8,359 nucleotides of DNA from Rhodobacterales bacterium UBA3077 (GTDB lineage Bacteria; Pseudomonadota; Alphaproteobacteria; Rhodobacterales; Rhodobacteraceae), in assembly GCA_002366685.1 (NCBI GenBank), contig DFBP01000273.1:2570-10928 (forward strand), in the 5' to 3' direction. Position numbers and translations under genes: made by a program. Shown one piece after another: positions 1 to 6,944 of the stretch. How positions within the stretch are numbered: the stretch's first letter is position 1; each line of letters opens with the position of its first letter. The notes beneath the pieces are model-generated. The model saw nothing but the letters and a program-made list of their open reading frames with translations. It made no database searches and had not been told where the DNA came from.

Positions 1-1247
1 ATATATTTATCTGCATCAGAGCTGTGCATACCTACCGCCATCAGGGCTTCGGCAATTGCCAAGCGCCTGTTTTCTCCTTTGGGCGCATCGTCTAGCAAAT
101 GGAACGGCTCCGCCACAAGCCGCGAAACCTTATGGCGCGGGTTGAAGCTTCCGTAGGGATCCTGAAAGACCACCTGCATGTTGCGCCTCAGGTTTCGCGG
201 CACGGTATGCCCCGCGCGCACCTGCTCGCCATTTATGGTGATGCTACCGCCTTGCACAGCCTCAAGCCCCAAAATTGCGCGGGTTAACGTAGACTTCCCG
301 CACCCGCTTTCCCCCACCAAGCCAAGGCTTTCTCCCTTTTTCAGCGTGAAGCTGACACCGTCCACCGCTCTGAACTTCGGGGCCTTTCCAAACAGCGATT
401 TTTTAGGCAATGCATAGTCCCGCACAAGGTCAGCAACTTCCAAAATCGACACCTCTTCGGCGTTATCCCCTCGTTCGGGCGCATGGCTGGAAGCCTCGAA
501 AAGCGCCTTGGTATAAGGGTGTTTCATGTGCGCAAATATCTCGGCAGTGGTGCCCTGCTCCACAACTTCGCCTTTGCGCATGATCACGATCCTGTCTGCC
601 ACATCAGCGACAACACCAAGATCGTGGCTTATGAGCAAAAGCCCCATATCGCCTTCTTCGCGCACCAATCGCTTGAGGAGTTCCAAAATTTGGGCTTGTG
701 TCGTTACATCCAGCGCTGTGGTTGGCTCGTCGGCAATTAAAAGTTTTGGCCTGAGCGCGATCGCCATAGCAATTACGACCCGTTGTCGTTGCCCGCCGGA
801 AAGTTCGTGAGGATACCTTGAAAGCGGGAATTGGTCCTCTGGTAACCCGACCCTATTGAGCGTATCCCGCGCAATCGCTTTGGCTTCGGCTTTGCTGGCT
901 TCACCGTGAATAAGCACAGTTTCGGCAACTTGTGCGCCTATGGTTTGAACCGGGTTTAACGCTGTCATCGGTTCCTGAAAAACCATCCCAATATCGCGCC
1001 CTCGCATTTGGCAGAGCGAAGCCTCGTCGAGCGCAAGCATGTTTTGCCTATCAAAGAGAACCTGCCCTCCGGCGGCGGCACCACGCGGTAAAAGCTGGTT
1101 CACGCAATAGGCTGTCATGGATTTTCCCGAGCCACTTTCGCCGATAACCGCCGTAACCTGACCGGCCTCCACCGCAAGGCTGACATTGTGCAAAATATCG
1201 GCCGCGCCGATTTTCAAATTAAGCCCTGAAATCTCTAGCAAACTCAT
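1..1247 (-). CDS. Fused two-domain oligopeptide ABC transporter ATPase (DppD-DppF type), C-terminus missing
   Basis: Energises the peptide importer encoded just upstream: two nucleotide-binding domains on one chain hydrolyse ATP on the cytoplasmic face of the permease pair. I translated 415 codons without a stop. Domain 1 has Walker A GESGSGKS (36-43), Q-loop Gln91, signature LSGGQ (149-153), Walker B LLIADEP (169-175) and switch His208, so it looks catalytically complete. It ends in the oligopeptide-type motif HPYTKALFEA (about 243-252). After a linker of about 15 residues, domain 2 starts near residue 267 and shows Walker A GESGCGKS (312-319) and Q-loop Gln362 before the window edge removes its signature and Walker B. 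The start is an ATG that overlaps the dppC-type stop as ATGA, pointing to translational coupling. Homologous fusions include GsiA and YejF of enterics. No Fe-S-type cysteine cluster is visible after domain 1. The substrate cannot be read from this subunit. Confidence 0.95.
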   Translation of the reverse strand, partial: MSLLEISGLNLKIGAADILHNVSLAVEAGQVTAVIGESGSGKSMTAYCVNQLLPRGAAAGGQVLFDRQNMLALDEASLCQMRGRDIGMVFQEPMTALNPVQTIGAQVAETVLIHGEASKAEAKAIARDTLNRVGLPEDQFPLSRYPHELSGGQRQRVVIAMAIALRPKLLIADEPTTALDVTTQAQILELLKRLVREEGDMGLLLISHDLGVVADVADRIVIMRKGEVVEQGTTAEIFAHMKHPYTKALFEASSHAPERGDNAEEVSILEVADLVRDYALPKKSLFGKAPKFRAVDGVSFTLKKGESLGLVGESGCGKSTLTRAILGLEAVQGGSITINGEQVRAGHTVPRNLRRNMQVVFQDPYGSFNPRHKVSRLVAEPFHLLDDAPKGENRRLAIAEALMAVGMHSSDADKY

Positions 1248-2077
1248 TGTCTGTCCCGCCGGAGTTTGGGGTCAAACAGATCACGCAACGCGTCACCCAT
1301 CAGGTTAAGACCAAGCACCGTCAGCACAATTGCGGCACCCGGAAAAAGTGCAAGATGAGGCGCAAAAGAAACCATTGTCTGGCTGTCCGCCAGCATTCGC
1401 CCCCAACTCGGGATCGGCGGTTGCGCCCCGAGGCCTACATAGGAAAGAGCGGCTTCAGCAAGGATGCCAAGCGAAAACTGGATGGTTCCCTGCACGATCA
1501 ACAGGTTGGTGATATTGGGTAAGATATGCTCAAAGCTTATCCTCACCCGCCCCTTGCCTGCCACCCGTGCGGCCAGCACAAAATCCCGCGTCCAGAGGCT
1601 AAGCGCCCCGCCGCGGCTTAGGCGCGCAAAAACCGGGATGTTGAAGATGCCGATTGCGATAATCGCGTTGACCGCAGAAGCCCCGAAAACGGCGGTAATA
1701 AGAATGGCGATCAGAAGCGCGGGGAAAGCAAAGATCAAATCGTTACCGCGCATGATAAATTCATCAAGCAACGTGCCTTTTTTTGAAGCGGCTGCCAGCC
1801 CGAGCGGCACCCCAAGTACCACGCCAATGCCCACGGCAACAATGGCAACCGCAATCGAAGTCCGCGCTCCGACCATAATCATCGAGAAAATGTCGCGCCC
1901 CAAGTGGTCAGTCCCAAACCAGTTGGTAGCGTCCGGCCCGTGTAGTTTGTTGGCGATGTCAACACCATCAACCGGATAAGGCGTCCAAAGAAAAGAAACC
2001 AGCGCGGCACCGACAAAGATAAACGCAATGACAAAGCCAATCGTAAAACCCGGCATCCTGAAAGCAGCTTTTATCAT
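1244..2077 (-). CDS. dppC: Peptide ABC transporter permease, DppC/OppC type
   Basis: Inner-membrane permease subunit, 277 aa, that pairs with the DppB-type protein to form the substrate channel. It begins with a short cytoplasmic N-terminus and a membrane helix (about residues 11-31). A periplasmic segment follows with the family hallmark FGTDHLGRDIFSMIMVGART (about 54-73), then a five-helix BPD_transp core. The ATPase-contacting EAA-like loop reads AARVAGKGRVRISFEHILPN. Near the C-terminus are LSYVGLGAQPPIPSWGRML and the usual ending LNLMGDALRDLFDPKLRR. The length is normal for DppC/OppC. The start ATG overlaps the stop of the upstream permease gene in an ATGA arrangement and its own stop overlaps the ATPase start, so the three genes are one coupled unit. 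The symbol marks family membership; substrate could be a di- or oligopeptide, glutathione-like or another small amide. Confidence 0.95.
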   Translation of the reverse strand: MIKAAFRMPGFTIGFVIAFIFVGAALVSFLWTPYPVDGVDIANKLHGPDATNWFGTDHLGRDIFSMIMVGARTSIAVAIVAVGIGVVLGVPLGLAAASKKGTLLDEFIMRGNDLIFAFPALLIAILITAVFGASAVNAIIAIGIFNIPVFARLSRGGALSLWTRDFVLAARVAGKGRVRISFEHILPNITNLLIVQGTIQFSLGILAEAALSYVGLGAQPPIPSWGRMLADSQTMVSFAPHLALFPGAAIVLTVLGLNLMGDALRDLFDPKLRRDRQ

Positions 2078-3018
2078 GCCCGCCGCCTCAATCGTGGATC
2101 GACCAGCGCATAAGTGATATCTACCATAAATGTAACAAGGATGACGGCAAAAACCAGAAGCATCACAACGCTTTCCACCACAATCAGGTCGCGCTGGGTG
2201 ATCGCTGTAAATATCATGCTGCCAAGCCCGGGCAGGAAGAACACTTTTTCAATGATTATGGCCCCCGCGAGCAGGAAGGAAAACTGTAAACCGATGATGG
2301 TAAGCACGGGTATCATGGCGTTTCGTAACGCATGATGCACCAACGCCCCGCGCCGTGTGCGCCCTTTGGCCCGCGCGGTGCGCATAAAATCCTCGCTCAA
2401 TGTATCCAGCAGAGCCGAGCGCATTACCCGCGCCAAAATAGAGGCCTGCGGCAGGGCCAACACAAAGGCAGGTAATGTCAGTGACTTCATGGCAATGAGC
2501 GGATCATCCCAACCCGGGAAGCCACCCGCTGTAAACCAGCGGTACTTGATCGCTAACAGGTTGACCATGATCATGGCAAACCAGAAGTTGGGGATGGCAA
2601 CACCCAGTTGCGTGCCGCCCATCACCATCCAGTCAGCCCATGAGCCGCGATTGGCGGCGGCAATTATTCCGATGGGAAACGCAATCAAAGTAGAGAGAAT
2701 TAGAGCATACATCGCCAGTGGCAGCGATACCCAAACGCGCCCTTGCACCATTTCGGCTACCGGTACGCGGTAGGTATAAGACACCCCGAAATCGCCCTGC
2801 ACCAGCCCTGATACCCAGCTCCAGTAACGGGCAATCATTGCTTGATCGAGGCCAAGCTGCACCCGCAGCGCGTCCACGGCATCTTGCGTGGCGTTAATAC
2901 CAAGCATCAGGCGCGCCGCATCACCGGGGATGATTTCGATGGTGAAAAAGATAACCACGCTGGCCGCGACAAGGCTCAGACCGAGGGAGATCAAGCGTTT
3001 GAGGGTGAAAATCAGCAT
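2074..3018 (-). CDS. dppB: Peptide ABC transporter permease, DppB/OppB type
   Basis: Inner-membrane permease subunit, 314 aa, partner of the DppC-type protein. Family features in order: an N-terminal helix with FFTIEIIPGDAARLMLG (about 24-40); the segment LRVQLGLDQAMIARYWSW leading into GDFGVSYTYRVPVAEMV; a BPD_transp core; and the EAA-like loop RTARAKGRTRRGALVHHALRN, which should contact the ATPase. It continues with VFFLPGLGSMIFTAITQRD and ends TYALVDPRLRRRA, the usual DppB tail. The length is typical. The ATG lies inside the last codons of the preceding small membrane-protein gene (7-nt overlap), and its stop overlaps the dppC start by 4 nt, so it is translated as part of the same operon. 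As for its partner, the exact transported substrate is not determined by the sequence. Confidence 0.95.
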   Translation of the reverse strand: MLIFTLKRLISLGLSLVAASVVIFFTIEIIPGDAARLMLGINATQDAVDALRVQLGLDQAMIARYWSWVSGLVQGDFGVSYTYRVPVAEMVQGRVWVSLPLAMYALILSTLIAFPIGIIAAANRGSWADWMVMGGTQLGVAIPNFWFAMIMVNLLAIKYRWFTAGGFPGWDDPLIAMKSLTLPAFVLALPQASILARVMRSALLDTLSEDFMRTARAKGRTRRGALVHHALRNAMIPVLTIIGLQFSFLLAGAIIIEKVFFLPGLGSMIFTAITQRDLIVVESVVMLLVFAVILVTFMVDITYALVDPRLRRRA

Positions 3019-3485
3019 GAGGCGTCAGGTCTCCGGTAAGCAATGCGCCAAATGGTGTGGGCAATAGCCGCGCCTGTTAGCGGGATTGCAATTATGGGGA
3101 AGATTATCACCCTGATGCCCATCGCCTTCAGCTCACTCTTCATTCCGATATCATACCAATACACCATTGTGACCACCCAGATAAGGACTGCAACAGACAG
3201 CGCTAAACCTAAAGTAACGGCGCTTGTCCGCGTGCGAAAGCCAAGCCCGTGCGCCAAAAACCAGATCGGCGGGCCGACAAGAAAAAGCGCAATGCTGAAA
3301 TAATAGAGATTGTCCGCGAAAGCCTCTGCCCAAAACTGTATGATTTTCGGGGCGCCTTGGCTCCAGATGGACCAATGGCCGGGCAGATAGAGGAAGGTAA
3401 TGCCAACAGCCCCAACAAAGGCCCCACCCACAAGCGATGCGAGCGCCCGCGTCCAAGTGGTTTGCAGCGTATAATCCTTAAACAT
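3012..3485 (-). CDS. Unrecognised small inner-membrane protein, four predicted helices, inside the peptide importer operon
   Basis: I do not recognise this 157-aa protein. Its hydrophobic profile suggests four membrane helices at about residues 13-34, 60-80, 90-110 and 124-145. Short charged ends flank them (MFKDYTLQTTWTR at the front, WRIAYRRPDASC at the back), and an aromatic-rich loop (residues 35-60) joins helices 1 and 2. There is no permease EAA loop, no signal peptide cleavage site and no catalytic motif I can name. It sits between the binding-protein gene and dppB and overlaps dppB by 7 nt, so it is almost certainly co-expressed with the importer. I chose the ATG at 3485. An in-frame TTG at 3509 would add 8 residues (MARRIGKR), but it falls in the T-run of the upstream hairpin and has no room for a ribosome-binding site; the ATG itself has only a weak purine-rich GGAAAA upstream. 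A role as an accessory or stabilising subunit is inference from position only. Confidence 0.82.
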   Translation of the reverse strand: MFKDYTLQTTWTRALASLVGGAFVGAVGITFLYLPGHWSIWSQGAPKIIQFWAEAFADNLYYFSIALFLVGPPIWFLAHGLGFRTRTSAVTLGLALSVAVLIWVVTMVYWYDIGMKSELKAMGIRVIIFPIIAIPLTGAAIAHTIWRIAYRRPDASC

Positions 3486-3507
3486 CCGTTTTCCGATACG
3501 TCTGGCC

Positions 3508-3538
3508 AAAAGCCCCGCGCCCGATAAGGTGCGGGGCT
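3508..3538 (-). terminator. GC-rich intercistronic hairpin after the binding-protein gene (attenuator or mRNA-stabilising stem)
   Basis: Seven bases past the binding-protein stop, read on the minus strand, AGCCCCGC (3538-3531) pairs perfectly with GCGGGGCT (3518-3511). The loop is 12 nt and can add two more C-G pairs. The stem is followed by only four T residues (3511-3508). That is a strong stem with a short U-tract, so partial termination or 3'-end protection of the upstream message is more likely than full termination, since the rest of the operon lies downstream. Such stems after solute-binding-protein genes are a known way to make more binding protein than membrane subunits. Confidence 0.65.
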
Positions 3539-3544
3539 ATAACT

Positions 3545-5020
3545 TTATTCAGCCCAATAAACGGCGGTCATGTCGCTGGCCTGTGTTGGCGCGTTTTCCC
3601 AAAGCCCACGGATGTTGGCATTGGCAACGCCAGTTTTTGCGAGCTGGAACAGGTATCCGTTCACATAATCGCTCGAAATCATCACCTGCAACGCCTTGAG
3701 CCCCAACTCCCTTGCTGCTGGGTCCGTTTCCGTATTCAGAACTTCATACGCCGTGCGGAATGCTTCGCTATCGTATTGGAAGTAATAATCGGGATTGGCA
3801 TAAATCCCGATGTCCATAGGCTCGGTATGGCTCACAATCGTGAGGCCAAAATCCTTACCACGAAAAACCTCCTCAAGCCACTGGCCCCACTCCAGGTTGG
3901 TGACCTCGGTTTCAATGCCAACTTCGCGAAGCTGTGCGGCAATAATCTCGCCCCCGCGGCGCGCATAAGAAGGCGGTGGAAGTTTCAGCGTGGTGGTAAA
4001 GCCGTCAGCAAACCCCGCCTCCGCCAGCAATTGCCGTGCTAGGTCGGGATCATATTGAGAGCGCTCCGATTGGTCCATATAAGCCGGGTTATGCGGGGCA
4101 AAGTGGGTGCTGATAGGAATGCCATAGCCAAACATTGCGCCGTCAATAATAGCATTCCGGTCAATTGCGTGGGCTAACGCCTCACGAACCTTAACATTAT
4201 CAAACGGTGGCATTTTGTTGTTGGTCGAGAGGATAGTTTCCCCCTCGGTAGAGCCAACAATCACGTTAAAGCGTGGGTCGGCATCAAACTGAGGCAGGTT
4301 TTCAGGTGCCGGGAAGGTCGGGAAGGCATCCACATCTCCTGCCATCACAGCCGCAAAAGCCGCGGTTGGATCGGAGATATACTTGATGGTTACGTTTTCC
4401 AGAATGGCAGGTGTGCCCCAATAGGCTTCATTGCGGCTCAGGGTAATACTATCGCCCTGCACCCAGTTGTTAAAAGCAAACGCCCCGGTACCGTTGGGCG
4501 CTGTTTTCAGGGCTTCGACGTCATCACCTTCATTGAGAACAACCGCATCGCCCCACGCCATGTTAAACAAGAAATTCCCGTTGGGCGCACTCAAAGTCAC
4601 AACAACCGTTGTATCATCCAACGCTTCCACATTCTCGATGCTGGCAAACAAGCCCTTTTGAGCATTGGTACTATCTTCGGCACGTGCCCGGTTAAGAGAC
4701 CAAACCACGTCAGACGCTGTCATATCGGAGCCATCATGATACTTCACACCACTGTGCAGGTTGAAGGTGTAGCCCAGCCCGTCTTCTGAAATTTCCCAGC
4801 TTTCAGCTAGGCCGGCAATGACCGAGCCATCGGAAGCAAACCGCGTCAATCCTTCATAAATGTTGGCATAAACCACGTTGTCAATCGCGCCCGCAGCACC
4901 CGCCGTCGGGTCAAGGTGTGGCGGCTCAAGCTGATCACCTATGGTGATTGATGTATTGGCGGCAATTGCGCCGGTTGCGAGCATTGCCAGTAGGCCGGCC
5001 CCTGTCAAAATCCGTTTCAT
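3545..5020 (-). CDS. Periplasmic peptide-type solute-binding protein (SBP_bac_5 / DppA-OppA family)
   Basis: Captures substrate in the periplasm and delivers it to the DppB/DppC-type permeases. The 491-aa protein starts with a Sec signal peptide (MKRILT, hydrophobic core, likely cut after AIA near residue 20 or one residue later). No lipobox cysteine is present, so it should be a free periplasmic protein. The family signature spans about residues 68-110: GLAESWEISEDGLGYTFNL followed by HSGVKYHDGSDMTASDVVWS. Further typical features are RNEAYWG, VREALAHAIDR and DPDLARQLLAEAGFADGF. The length matches mature family members. The ATG is preceded by AGGAG with 5-nt spacing, and the upstream M20 gene stops only 8 nt away, with its stop touching this Shine-Dalgarno sequence. 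A hairpin follows the stop. Peptides are the commonest ligand for the family, but some members bind sugars, opines or nickel, so the ligand is open. Confidence 0.95.
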   Translation of the reverse strand: MKRILTGAGLLAMLATGAIAANTSITIGDQLEPPHLDPTAGAAGAIDNVVYANIYEGLTRFASDGSVIAGLAESWEISEDGLGYTFNLHSGVKYHDGSDMTASDVVWSLNRARAEDSTNAQKGLFASIENVEALDDTTVVVTLSAPNGNFLFNMAWGDAVVLNEGDDVEALKTAPNGTGAFAFNNWVQGDSITLSRNEAYWGTPAILENVTIKYISDPTAAFAAVMAGDVDAFPTFPAPENLPQFDADPRFNVIVGSTEGETILSTNNKMPPFDNVKVREALAHAIDRNAIIDGAMFGYGIPISTHFAPHNPAYMDQSERSQYDPDLARQLLAEAGFADGFTTTLKLPPPSYARRGGEIIAAQLREVGIETEVTNLEWGQWLEEVFRGKDFGLTIVSHTEPMDIGIYANPDYYFQYDSEAFRTAYEVLNTETDPAARELGLKALQVMISSDYVNGYLFQLAKTGVANANIRGLWENAPTQASDMTAVYWAE

Positions 5021-5028
5021 GTCTTCTC

Positions 5029-6327
5029 CTAGTTGGCTGCGGGGTTTCCCGTCAGAAGTTCAGCGAGGGCGAGGCCCATCACTTTGGCCGAATCAAGCAT
5101 GTCGCCCACCTCGATATATTCATCCGGTTGGTGTGCGAGGTCCAGAATCCCCGGCCCATAGGCAATACAGTTCTTCATCCGCCCGATGCGGTCAATGTGT
5201 TTTTGGTCATATGTGCCGGGCGAAACCACATATTCAGGCTTTTTATCCATCACCGCTTCAATAGCTGCCGCCACGGTTGAAACAACAGGAGCATCTTTCG
5301 CAGTCATGGTCGGAATAACCCGATGAATTTCCTTCATATCATATTTGAAGGTCGGTCGTTCCGATTTCACCTTTTCAAGCACGTCTCGGATTTCACTTTC
5401 GACATCCTCAATATTCTCTTCGAGCAAAAACCGACGATCTACAATCATCTTGCAACGGTCCGGCACCACAGGGCTTGGCAGGCCGGTAAAGCCAGCCTCC
5501 GGTTCAACCTGCCCGCCATGTATTGAATTGATATTCATTGTGCTCTGCTTGGCCCCTTCCGGAATAACCGGCATGTCGGTGCGTTTGGCGGCAAGGGCTG
5601 GAAATAGTGACGCCTCCATCTCGGCCATCACCGCCCCCATGTGGCGCACGGCGCAATCACCAAGGAAGGGCATCGAACCATGGGCAATCCTGCCATGCGT
5701 TTCGATTTCCGCCCAAAACACGCCGCGATGTCCAAGGCAGACGCGGTCTTTATGCAGCGGCTCAGGGATGATCACATGCTGCACCTTTTCAGGGCTAAAG
5801 AAGCCCTTTTCAGAAAGATAGGCGACGCCGCCAAAACCACCAGTCTCTTCATCTGCGGTGCCGGAAATCTCGATGGCTCCGTCAAAATCCGGCCATGTTT
5901 CCAAAAAGGCTTCCACCGCGATAATCGAGGTAGCCAGCCCCCCCTTCATGTCACATGACCCTCGGCCATAAATTTTGCCGTCTTTCAATTCGCCGCCAAA
6001 CGGGTCCATCGTCCATCCCTGCCCGACTTCAACGACATCAATATGGCTGTTGAAGTGTACGCACTCTCCAGCATGCCTACCCTCACGGCGAGCAACTATA
6101 TTCCAGCGCGGGTATTTGTCGCTGTCGCCGGGGGTGCCAAAGGCCCGCACCATTTCGGTCGTGAACCCTCGGCCGCTGAGCCGTTTATCAAGGAATTCAC
6201 AAATATCCCGATAAAACTCACCGGGAGGGTTCAAAGTCGGAATTCGGATCAGGTCTTGCGTCAGCGCGATGAGCTCATCGCGCTTGCCGTCCACCTTCTC
6301 CATAAATGCCAAGTGCATTTTTTCCAC
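5029..6327 (-). CDS. M20 family metallo-deacylase/peptidase (ArgE/DapE-like)
   Basis: Predicted cytoplasmic zinc hydrolase that cleaves an amide (N-acyl amino acid or peptide bond); no signal peptide is seen. In the 432-aa form the di-metal site is complete: His95 and Asp97 in SHID, Asp126 in CDMKGG, Glu160-Glu161 in ADEETGG (catalytic base and ligand), Glu189 in IPEP and His399 in AHQPDEY. The dimerisation domain carries HGRIAHGSMP (211-220). Length and motif order fit the ArgE/DapE deacylase group, which includes acetylornithine deacetylase, succinyl-diaminopimelate desuccinylase and many catabolic enzymes. As first gene of a peptide-importer operon, a catabolic role on the imported compound is more likely than arginine or lysine synthesis; that is inference. 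Start: GTG at 6327 sits 5 nt after AAGGGAGG. The more upstream GTG (6333) overlaps that Shine-Dalgarno, and ATG 6318 is 14 nt away but still possible. Confidence 0.93.
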   Translation of the reverse strand: MEKMHLAFMEKVDGKRDELIALTQDLIRIPTLNPPGEFYRDICEFLDKRLSGRGFTTEMVRAFGTPGDSDKYPRWNIVARREGRHAGECVHFNSHIDVVEVGQGWTMDPFGGELKDGKIYGRGSCDMKGGLATSIIAVEAFLETWPDFDGAIEISGTADEETGGFGGVAYLSEKGFFSPEKVQHVIIPEPLHKDRVCLGHRGVFWAEIETHGRIAHGSMPFLGDCAVRHMGAVMAEMEASLFPALAAKRTDMPVIPEGAKQSTMNINSIHGGQVEPEAGFTGLPSPVVPDRCKMIVDRRFLLEENIEDVESEIRDVLEKVKSERPTFKYDMKEIHRVIPTMTAKDAPVVSTVAAAIEAVMDKKPEYVVSPGTYDQKHIDRIGRMKNCIAYGPGILDLAHQPDEYIEVGDMLDSAKVMGLALAELLTGNPAAN

Positions 6328-6398
6328 ACACACCTCCCTTGCTATTGCCTCTAATGCTCCCTTAATCTAGCCGCTGTCTCAATACGGTAGGATTACGG
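6328..6398. promoter_or_regulatory. Divergent promoter region between the M20-dpp operon and the PAS-LuxR gene
   Basis: These 71 bp must hold promoters for both directions unless they lie inside the genes. On the plus strand a weak sigma70-like pair is visible: TTGCTA (6339-6344), 18 nt, TAATCT (6363-6368), which would give a short leader ahead of the regulator gene. On the minus strand TTGAGA (6382-6377) could be a -35 box, but no convincing -10 follows at normal spacing. The pentamer TACGG occurs twice in direct orientation (6383-6387 and 6394-6398), 11 bp apart, flanking the regulator's ribosome-binding site TAGGA (6388-6392). The region as a whole is well supported as regulatory by gene arrangement; the individual boxes are weak. 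Confidence 0.6.
6333..6340 (-). promoter_or_regulatory. Ribosome-binding site deciding the M20 start
   Basis: On the minus strand AAGGGAGG is a strong Shine-Dalgarno sequence. It leaves 5 nt before a GTG at 6327, no space before the GTG at 6333, and 14 nt before the ATG at 6318. Spacing favours GTG 6327. Confidence 0.7.
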
Positions 6399-6944
6399 AT
6401 GCCTCAAACCCTCGGTGAAATCGCTTTTGACCTCGCGCCCATAGGCGTCGTTCTTACAGAAAACCGTATTATCAAGTCCTGCAACAAGACTTTCGCCCAT
6501 ATGTTTGGCTATGCGCGCGAGGAACTGCTCGATCAATCCTTTCGAATGCTTTACCCGAGCGCTTCCGAGTTTGATGCTATTCGCAACGTGGGTCTAAATG
6601 CGCTTCGAGAAACCGGCCAGTATTCCGACGAACGTATCATGCACCGGCGCGACGGCACCATGTTCTGGACCCGTGTACGTGTGGCAACGCCAAACCCTGA
6701 TGACCCGCTTTCACGGGCTATTCTCAGTTTCGCCGATATCTCCGGACAGCGCCCCGAGGTCGAACTGACCGCACGGGAAAAGCAAGTTGTTATGCGCCTT
6801 GGACAAGGTTTGACAAGCAAGGAAATCGCCCGCGAGCTTAACCTTTCACCCCGCACAATTGACGACTATCGAGCGCGCCTCCTGCAAAAGTTTGGAGTAC
6901 GAAATATCGCCGAACTCCTCAGCAAGATTATTGGTGTTGTTTGA
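6399..6944 (+). CDS. PAS domain-containing LuxR-family transcriptional regulator
   Basis: A 181-aa DNA-binding regulator with an N-terminal sensor. Residues 5-115 look like one PAS domain: the IGVVLTENRIIKSCNKTFAHMF start, the FGYAREELLDQSFRMLYP helix region, then RRDGTMFWTRVRV and ILSFADIS as the C-terminal strands. Residues 121-181 are a LuxR/GerE helix-turn-helix: LTAREKQVV, GLTSKEIARELNLS and recognition helix PRTIDDYRARLLQKF, ending GVRNIAELLSKI. There is no receiver domain or acyl-homoserine-lactone-binding domain, so it is neither a standard two-component regulator nor a quorum LuxR; the PAS ligand or cofactor is unknown. The ATG follows TAGGA by 6 nt. It is transcribed divergently from the M20-importer operon and lies upstream of the TRAP genes on the same strand, so either could be its target. 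Direct control of the divergent operon is the more usual arrangement. Confidence 0.93.
   Translation: MPQTLGEIAFDLAPIGVVLTENRIIKSCNKTFAHMFGYAREELLDQSFRMLYPSASEFDAIRNVGLNALRETGQYSDERIMHRRDGTMFWTRVRVATPNPDDPLSRAILSFADISGQRPEVELTAREKQVVMRLGQGLTSKEIARELNLSPRTIDDYRARLLQKFGVRNIAELLSKIIGVV

Noticed and set aside
1464..1979. Plus-strand open frame of 171 codons inside the dppC region
   Set aside because: It is antisense to a clear permease gene with all family motifs; its translation is low-complexity and has no recognisable domain.
3486..3509. TTG start adding 8 residues to the small membrane protein
   Set aside because: The TTG lies in the T-run of the hairpin with no usable ribosome-binding site; ATG 3485 is preferred, though its own site is weak.
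5345..5821. Plus-strand open frame of 158 codons inside the M20 gene
   Set aside because: It is antisense to a gene with a complete catalytic site; the product has no domain and a Ser/Arg/Pro-skewed composition typical of a shadow frame.
6328..6333. GTG at 6333 as the M20 start
   Set aside because: Its first base is the last base of the Shine-Dalgarno sequence, leaving no spacing.
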